Shown: one piece after another, positions 5,284-9,324 of the stretch
Position numbering within the stretch: the first letter of the stretch is position 1
Layout of the letters: each line of letters starts with the position of its first letter
NCBI RefSeq assembly: GCF_900544955.1
Contig: NZ_UQXD01000062.1
Span: 1-9,324, forward strand
Source of the DNA: an uncultured Oscillibacter sp.
GTDB lineage: Bacteria; Bacillota; Clostridia; Oscillospirales; Oscillospiraceae
Direction of reading: 5' to 3'
Length of the DNA: 9,324 bases
Notes under the pieces: generated by a model
What the model was told of the DNA's origin: nothing
The model's input: the letters and a program-made list of their open reading frames with translations, nothing else
The model's database searches: none
Translations under genes and position numbers: made by a program

Positions 5284-6759
5284 ATGTCTTTACTGCGGGT
5301 GGAACACCTGACGTTTGCCTATCCGGGCAGCTATGACAATGTGTTTGAGGATGTCAGCGTTCAGCTGGACACGGATTGGAAGCTGGGCTTTCTGGGCCGG
5401 AACGGCCGGGGGAAGACCACGTTTTTGCGGCTGCTGCTGGGGCAGTACCCCTATACCGGCAGCATTGCCTGCCCGGTGCCGTGCGCCTATTTCCCCTATC
5501 CGGTGGCGGACGGGGCGGCCATGACCCTGGATGTTCTCTGCGCCCTGCGCCCGGAGGCGGAGGAGTGGGAGTTCCTGCGGGAGACGGGGCTGCTGGGCGT
5601 GGAGGCGGAGGCGCTGTACCGGCCCTTCGACACCCTCTCCAACGGGGAGCGGACGAAATGCCTGCTGGCGGCGCTGTTTTGCGGGGAGGAGCGCTATCTC
5701 CTCATCGACGAGCCCACCAACCATCTGGACGCCGCCGGGCGGCGGGCGGCGGCAGCGTATCTCCGGCGGAAGAAGGGGTTTTTGCTGGTGTCCCACGACC
5801 GGGATTTCCTGGACGGCTGCGTGGACCACATCCTGGCGCTGAACCGGACGGGACCGGAGGTCCAGGCGGGGAACTTCTCCTCCTGGTGGGAGAACAAGAG
5901 CCGCCGGGATGCCTTTGAGGAGGCCCAGAACCAGCGGCTGAAAAAGGAGGTGGGGCGCCTGCGCCAGGCGGCGGCCCAGACCGCCGTCTGGTCGGACCGG
6001 GTGGAGGCCACGAAGATCGGCACCCGGAATTCCGGCCTGCGGCCGGACCGGGGCTTCATCGGACACAAGTCGGCCAAGATGATGCAGCGGGCCAAGGCCA
6101 TCGAAAACCGGCGGGAGAAGGCGCTGGAGGAGAAGGCGGGGCTGCTGCGGGACCAGGAGCGGGCGGAGGCGCTGAAGCTGCGGCCCCTCGGCGCCCGGGG
6201 GCGGCTGCTGGACCTGCGGGAGGTGTCCGCCTACTATGGGGAGCGGCGAATCTGCGGGCCGCTGACCTTCCAGGTGGAGCCGGGGGACCGGGTGTCCCTG
6301 GAGGGCGGCAACGGCAGCGGCAAGACCACGCTGCTGCGGCGGCTCCTGGGGGAGGCGGTGGACTGCACCGGGACGCTGACGCGGCTCTCGGGGCTGACGG
6401 TGTCCTATGTCCCCCAGGACACCGGCCATCTGCGGGGGCGGCTGCGGGAGTATGTCCGGGCGTGCGGGGCGGAGGAGGCGCTGCTGTTGGCCATCCTGCG
6501 GAAGCTGGACTTTCCCCAGGTGCAGTTTGAAAAGGACATGGCGGACTGGTCCGCCGGGCAGAAGAAAAAGCTGCTCCTTGCCCGGAGCCTCTGCGAGAGC
6601 GCCCACCTGTATATCTGGGATGAGCCGCTGAACTATCTGGACGTGTGGTCCCGGATGCAGGTGGAGGCGCTGCTGCTGGAGTTCCGACCCACCATGGTGT
6701 TTGTGGAGCACGACGGGGCCTTCCGGCGAAAGGTGGAGACCAAGTGCATCCGGCTGTGA
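5284..6759 (+). CDS. ABC-F ATPase, Lsa-type ribosomal protection protein
   Basis: ABC-F proteins have two ATPase domains and no membrane segments; they bind the ribosomal E site. Lsa-type members displace lincosamides, pleuromutilins and streptogramin A from the peptidyl transferase centre. Seen in 491 residues: Walker A GRNGRGKTT (38-46), signature LSNGE (118-122), Walker B with catalytic Glu143 in IDEPTNHLD, and SHDRDF; then a charged linker of long helices (about 205-295) that in this family reaches the P-site tRNA; then a second Walker A GGNGSGKTT (341-349), signature WSAGQ (422-426), Walker B with Glu447 in WDEPLNYLD, and a VEHD switch. Both catalytic glutamates are present, so it should be active. 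The opening (SYDNVFEDV, DTDWKLGFLGRNGRGKTT) matches what I know of Lsa proteins in wording and length (about 490-500). Start: ATG 5284 lies 7 bases after GGGAGG, whereas in-frame ATG 5278 is only one base away, too close. The gene is alone behind a leader with a terminator. A general translation factor is the alternative; drug specificity cannot be read from sequence. Confidence 0.9.
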   Translation: MSLLRVEHLTFAYPGSYDNVFEDVSVQLDTDWKLGFLGRNGRGKTTFLRLLLGQYPYTGSIACPVPCAYFPYPVADGAAMTLDVLCALRPEAEEWEFLRETGLLGVEAEALYRPFDTLSNGERTKCLLAALFCGEERYLLIDEPTNHLDAAGRRAAAAYLRRKKGFLLVSHDRDFLDGCVDHILALNRTGPEVQAGNFSSWWENKSRRDAFEEAQNQRLKKEVGRLRQAAAQTAVWSDRVEATKIGTRNSGLRPDRGFIGHKSAKMMQRAKAIENRREKALEEKAGLLRDQERAEALKLRPLGARGRLLDLREVSAYYGERRICGPLTFQVEPGDRVSLEGGNGSGKTTLLRRLLGEAVDCTGTLTRLSGLTVSYVPQDTGHLRGRLREYVRACGAEEALLLAILRKLDFPQVQFEKDMADWSAGQKKKLLLARSLCESAHLYIWDEPLNYLDVWSRMQVEALLLEFRPTMVFVEHDGAFRRKVETKCIRL

Positions 6760-6760
6760 G

Positions 6761-6779
6761 GGCGGGGGAAGTGCCCGCC
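6761..6779 (+). terminator. Weak hairpin just after the ABC-F gene
   Basis: GGCGGG (6761-6766) pairs with CCCGCC (6774-6779) around a 7-base loop, one base after the ABC-F stop codon. It is followed only by TTCAGG, with no real T run, so termination here would be poor. The stronger hairpin at 6992-7026 could end rightward transcripts as well. Confidence 0.25.
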
Positions 6780-6806
6780 TTCAGGTGGAGGGACGCCATG
6801 CCGGCG

Positions 6807-6988
6807 CGGGGCGTCCCCTCGGTGCGGGGGGGGGTTCCCCGGACACGGAGGAGATACACCCCTGACAGTTCTCCCGGAAACGGGGCATCCTCTCTGCCTG
6901 GCCCCCGGGCGCGGAGGGGGTGCGCCCCTCAGAAGCGGGGCTTCCCCTGCACCGGATTCCCCCTGGACACGGGGGAGATGCGCCCCAA
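6807..6988. repeat. Degenerate tandem repeats between ABC-F gene and asnS
   Basis: Two related motifs alternate. Motif one, about 22 bases, begins GGACACGGAGGAGATACACC at 6841, recurs as GGGCGCGGAGGGGGTGCGCC at 6907, and as GGACACGGGGGAGATGCGCC at 6964. Motif two, CGGGGC followed by TCCCCT-like bases, occurs at 6807, 6881 and 6936. TTCCCC or GCCCCC precedes each motif-one copy. The copies are therefore spaced roughly 55-75 bases apart, as a decayed tandem repeat with about three units. No reading frame is convincing here and no function is apparent; part of the similarity may reflect GC-rich low complexity. Confidence 0.5.
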
Positions 6989-7026
6989 CAAAAAACGGAC
7001 CGGCCCTCGTTGGGCCGGTCCGTTTT
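6988..7026 (-). terminator. Intrinsic terminator of asnS
   Basis: Bases 6992-7006 and 7012-7026 form a perfect 15-bp stem with a 5-base loop, 7 bases past the asnS stop codon. Read on the minus strand the stem ends in TTTT and continues TTGTT, a strong T-rich tail. Because the other end also ends in TTTT on the plus strand, it may stop rightward transcripts from the ABC-F gene as well. Confidence 0.9.
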
Positions 7027-7033
7027 GAAAGTG

Positions 7034-8428
7034 TTAGAAGTCTGCGCTTCCCACGGTGCGGGGATGGGGCAGCACGTCCCGGATGTTGCCGATGCCGGTG
7101 AGGTACATCACCAGCCGCTCGAAGCCCAAGCCGAAGCCCGCGTGCTTGCAGCTTCCGTACCGCCGCAGGTCGCAGTACCACCAGTAGTCCTTGGGGTTCA
7201 TCCCCAGCTCCTGGATGCGGTCCTCCAGCACCTCCAGCCGCTCCTCGCGCTGGCTTCCGCCCAGAATTTCGCCGATGCCCGGCACCAGGCAGTCCGCCGC
7301 CGCCACGGTTTTGCCGTCGTCGTTCATGCGCATATAGAAGGCCTTGATCTCCTTGGGATAATCGGTGACGAACACCGGCTTTTTGAAGACCTGCTCGGTG
7401 AGATACCGCTCGTGCTCCGTCTGGAGGTCGCAGCCCCAGAACACCTTGTAGTCGAACTCGTCGTTGTGCTTTTCCAGAATCTCCACCGCCTCGGTGTAGC
7501 TCACCCGGCCGAAGTCGGAGGAGGCCACGTGCTCCAGCCGCTCCAAAAGGCCCTTGTCCACGAAGCTGTTGAAGAATTGCAGCTCGTCGGGGCAGCGCTC
7601 CATCACCCGGCGGATGGCGAACTTGATCATGGCCTCCGCCACGTCCATGTCGCCCTTGAGGTCGGTGAAGGCCATCTCCGGCTCGATCATCCAGAACTCG
7701 GCGGCGTGGCGCGCGGTGTTGGAGTTCTCCGCCCGGAAGGTGGGGCCGAAGGTGTACACGTCCCCGAAGGCCATGGCGAAGTTCTCCGCGTTCAGCTGGC
7801 CGGAGACGGTCAGGTTGGCGGCCTTGCCGAAAAAGTCCTGGGAGAAGTCCACCGCGCCGTCCTCGGTGAGGGGCGGGTTTTGCGGGTCCAGGGTGGTGAC
7901 CCGGAACATCTCGCCGGCGCCCTCGCAGTCGCTGGCGGTGATGATGGGGGTGTGGACGTAGACGAAGCCCCGCTGCTGGAAGAACTCGTGGATGGCGAAG
8001 GCCGCCGCGCTCCGCACCCGGAAGGCCGCGGAGAACAGGTTCGTCCGGGGCCGCAGGTGCTGGATGGTCCGCAGGAACTCCACGCCGTGGCGCTTTTTCT
8101 GAAGGGGGTAGTCGGGGGTGGAGACGCCCTCCACCGCGATGGCGGAGGCCTTCAGCTCCAGGGGCTGCTTGGCCTCCGGCGTCAGGGCCACGGTGCCGGT
8201 GACGACCAGGGCGGCGCCCACGTTCTGGGCGGCGATCTCCCGGTAATTCTCCAGGGCGGTGGAATCCATCACCACCTGGAGGTTTTTGAAGCAGGAGCCG
8301 TCGTTCAGCTCAATGAAGCCGAAGCCCTTCAGGTCCCGGATGGTGCGGACCCAGCCGCCCACAGTGACCTCACTGCCGTCCAGCCGGTCGCCGTCGGCAA
8401 AAATCGCTGCGATTTTTGTATAGCTCAT
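7034..8428 (-). CDS. asnS: Asparaginyl-tRNA synthetase
   Basis: AsnRS charges tRNA-Asn with asparagine using ATP, in the cytoplasm. The 464-residue protein has the usual class IIb layout: an N-terminal OB-fold anticodon-binding domain (about 18-100, with VGGWVRTIRDLKGFGFIEL), then the catalytic core with motif 2 FRAENSNTARHAAEF (231-245) and motif 3 GFGLGFERLVMYLTG (431-445), and the typical tail DVLPHPRTVGSADF. The length and the core wording fit AsnRS rather than bacterial AspRS, which is longer by an inserted domain. Start: GGGTGA lies 6 bases before ATG 8428, a moderate ribosome binding site. The leader from the predicted promoter is only about 49 bases, too short for a T-box riboswitch. 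Its presence implies direct charging of tRNA-Asn rather than sole reliance on the amidotransferase route. The gene is monocistronic and divergent from tag. Confidence 0.97.
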   Translation of the reverse strand: MSYTKIAAIFADGDRLDGSEVTVGGWVRTIRDLKGFGFIELNDGSCFKNLQVVMDSTALENYREIAAQNVGAALVVTGTVALTPEAKQPLELKASAIAVEGVSTPDYPLQKKRHGVEFLRTIQHLRPRTNLFSAAFRVRSAAAFAIHEFFQQRGFVYVHTPIITASDCEGAGEMFRVTTLDPQNPPLTEDGAVDFSQDFFGKAANLTVSGQLNAENFAMAFGDVYTFGPTFRAENSNTARHAAEFWMIEPEMAFTDLKGDMDVAEAMIKFAIRRVMERCPDELQFFNSFVDKGLLERLEHVASSDFGRVSYTEAVEILEKHNDEFDYKVFWGCDLQTEHERYLTEQVFKKPVFVTDYPKEIKAFYMRMNDDGKTVAAADCLVPGIGEILGGSQREERLEVLEDRIQELGMNPKDYWWYCDLRRYGSCKHAGFGLGFERLVMYLTGIGNIRDVLPHPRTVGSADF

Positions 8429-8483
8429 TGATATTCACCCGTTTTCTCGTTTTTGGTGGCAAACTTTTGCATAATTACAAAAT

Positions 8484-8512
8484 ATTATACTCCGATTCAC
8501 CCGGTTTTACAA
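8484..8512 (-). promoter_or_regulatory. Promoter of asnS
   Basis: On the minus strand TTGTAA (plus 8507-8512), a 17-base spacer and a consensus TATAAT (plus 8484-8489). Transcription would begin near 8477, about 49 bases before the start codon. The sequence ATTCACCCG (plus strand) occurs both in the -35/-10 spacer (8495-8503) and over the ribosome binding site (8433-8441), a direct repeat that might be a control site. Confidence 0.8.
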
Positions 8513-8581
8513 GAGGAAACGGAATTTTTTCCGCCAGAGGCCGCCGGCGCCCGGATATCCCCGGCGGCGGGGCGGGAACCG

Positions 8582-8610
8582 TTGCGGGGCGGGGGCCGGT
8601 GTGGTAAGAT
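8582..8610 (+). promoter_or_regulatory. Candidate tag promoter
   Basis: TTGCGG (8582-8587), a 17-base spacer and TAAGAT (8605-8610) preceded by TGG, so an extended -10. Transcription would start near 8617 and give a GC-rich leader of about 106 bases that can fold into short hairpins (for example 8642-8647 with 8655-8660). Between this and the asnS promoter lies an 8-bp inverted repeat (8540-8547 with 8561-8568) without a T run on either strand; I see nothing else in 8429-8722. Confidence 0.5.
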
Positions 8611-8722
8611 GGGGCGGAGGCGCAGCGCCGGCACGCCGGGCGCCCGGGGAGAAGCCGGGCGGCCCGGGCCGCAGAGGGCGCGGCGCCGAACTGGAAAAGC
8701 GGACGGGAGAGGAGACGGCTGT

Positions 8723-9295
8723 ATGTGTAAAACGATCCGATGCCCCTGGGCGGGGGACCTTCCCCTGTCCGTGGACTATCACGACAGGGAGTGGGGGCGG
8801 CCCGTGCACGAGGACGGGAGGCTCTTTGAGATGCTGGTGCTGGAGGGGATGCAGGCCGGGCTGAGCTGGAATACCGTGCTGAAAAAGCGGGCGGCGTTCC
8901 GGCGCGCCTTTGAGGGCTTTGATCCGGGCCGGGTGGCGCGTTACGGGGAGGCGGAGGTCCAGGCGCTGCTGGCGGACGAGGGAATCATCCGAAACCGCCT
9001 GAAAATCAACGCCGCGGTGACGAACGCCCAGGCGTTTTTGCGGGTACAGGAGCAGTACGGGAGCTTTGACCGGTTCCTGTGGGCCTATGTGGGCGGCGTG
9101 CCGGTGGTCAACCACTGGAGGACGATGGAGGAGATCCCGGCGGAGACGCCGCTCTCCAGACAGATCAGCAGGGACCTGAAGCATTTGGGCTTCCGGTTTG
9201 TCGGCCCCACCATCGTCTATGCGTTTATGCAGGCCGTGGGTATGGTGAACGACCATCTGACGGACTGCTTTGTATACCGGGAGCTGCAAGTATAG
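8723..9295 (+). CDS. tag: DNA-3-methyladenine glycosylase I
   Basis: Tag removes 3-methyladenine from alkylated DNA by cutting the base-sugar bond, the first step of base excision repair. The 190-residue protein matches the E. coli enzyme (187 residues) along its length: RCPW near the start, YHDREWG (19-25), FEMLVLEGMQAGLSW (35-49) with the putative catalytic or base-contacting Glu41, GIIRNRLKI, GFRFVGPTIVYAFMQAVG, and a final VNDHLTDC. All four zinc ligands known from E. coli Tag have counterparts: Cys7, His20, His178 and Cys182. Start choice: GAGGAG lies about 8 bases before ATG 8723, and homology begins there; the frame is open further upstream only as GC-rich nonsense. The gene looks monocistronic. 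No other repair genes or adaptive-response regulator are visible. The 29 bases after it are too few to judge a terminator. Confidence 0.95.
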   Translation: MCKTIRCPWAGDLPLSVDYHDREWGRPVHEDGRLFEMLVLEGMQAGLSWNTVLKKRAAFRRAFEGFDPGRVARYGEAEVQALLADEGIIRNRLKINAAVTNAQAFLRVQEQYGSFDRFLWAYVGGVPVVNHWRTMEEIPAETPLSRQISRDLKHLGFRFVGPTIVYAFMQAVGMVNDHLTDCFVYRELQV

Positions 9296-9324
9296 CCGCA
9301 GCGCCGGACAGCGCGCCGGCGGGC

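Noticed and set aside
5290..6711. A 473-residue minus-strand open frame opposite the ABC-F gene
   Set aside because: Antisense shadow; the ABC-F motifs are unmistakable on the plus strand.
6920..8431. A 503-residue plus-strand open frame opposite asnS
   Set aside because: Antisense shadow that starts in the repeat region and runs through the asnS terminator; no family motif.
8429..8483. T-box riboswitch in the asnS leader
   Set aside because: The leader from the consensus promoter is about 49 bases and contains no T-box motif or long stem.
8540..8568. Hairpin between asnS and tag as a terminator
   Set aside because: The 8-bp stem has no T run on either strand and lies between divergent promoters where no transcript should end.
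8453..8722. N-terminal extension of Tag by 90 residues
   Set aside because: The upstream frame runs through both divergent promoters, has no similarity to Tag, and ATG 8723 has a ribosome binding site and matches the family start.

Overview
The window looks like chromosome of a GC-rich Firmicute of the Clostridia, most like the Oscillospiraceae (Flavonifractor/Lawsonibacter-type gut bacteria). This placement is inference from strong GGAGG-type ribosome binding sites, high GC with Firmicutes-type proteins (pyruvate kinase with the Bacillus-type C-terminal domain, Fhs, AsnRS, an Lsa-type ABC-F protein) and no marker gene to confirm it. There are six protein genes of ordinary size, one tiny leader ORF, and no tRNA, rRNA, CRISPR array or transposase gene.

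Layout. 1-248: GC-rich non-coding DNA and the pyk promoter. 249-2003 (+): pyk, pyruvate kinase. 2004-2251: convergent intergenic region with a terminator for each flanking gene. 2252-3925 (-): fhs, formate-tetrahydrofolate ligase. 3926-4231: fhs promoter, a terminator for the next gene, and an imperfect inverted-repeat element. 4232-4813 (-): an AT-rich orphan gene of unknown function with its own promoter. 4814-5283: its promoter, then a near-consensus promoter reading right, a 6-codon leader ORF and a strong intrinsic terminator placed 21 bases before the next start codon. 5284-6759 (+): an ABC-F protein of the Lsa type. 6760-7033: degenerate repeats and the asnS terminator. 7034-8428 (-): asnS, asparaginyl-tRNA synthetase. 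8429-8722: divergent promoters for asnS and tag. 8723-9295 (+): tag, 3-methyladenine DNA glycosylase I. 9296-9324 is too short to interpret.

The genes do not form an operon: each appears to be transcribed alone, with its own promoter and usually its own terminator. Pyk, Fhs, AsnRS and Tag are housekeeping enzymes (glycolysis, one-carbon metabolism, translation, DNA repair). The accessory part lies between fhs and asnS: the AT-rich orphan and the ABC-F gene.

The most interesting feature is the 5' leader of the ABC-F gene (about 5019-5283). It combines a consensus promoter, a very short ORF with a good ribosome binding site, several foldable GC-rich segments and a terminator immediately before the gene. 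The end of the short ORF repeats the sequence of one terminator arm and is complementary to the other. This is the arrangement expected for ribosome-sensing transcription attenuation, known for other antibiotic-protective ABC-F genes such as vmlR and lmo0919, here seemingly applied to an Lsa-type gene in a gut Clostridium.
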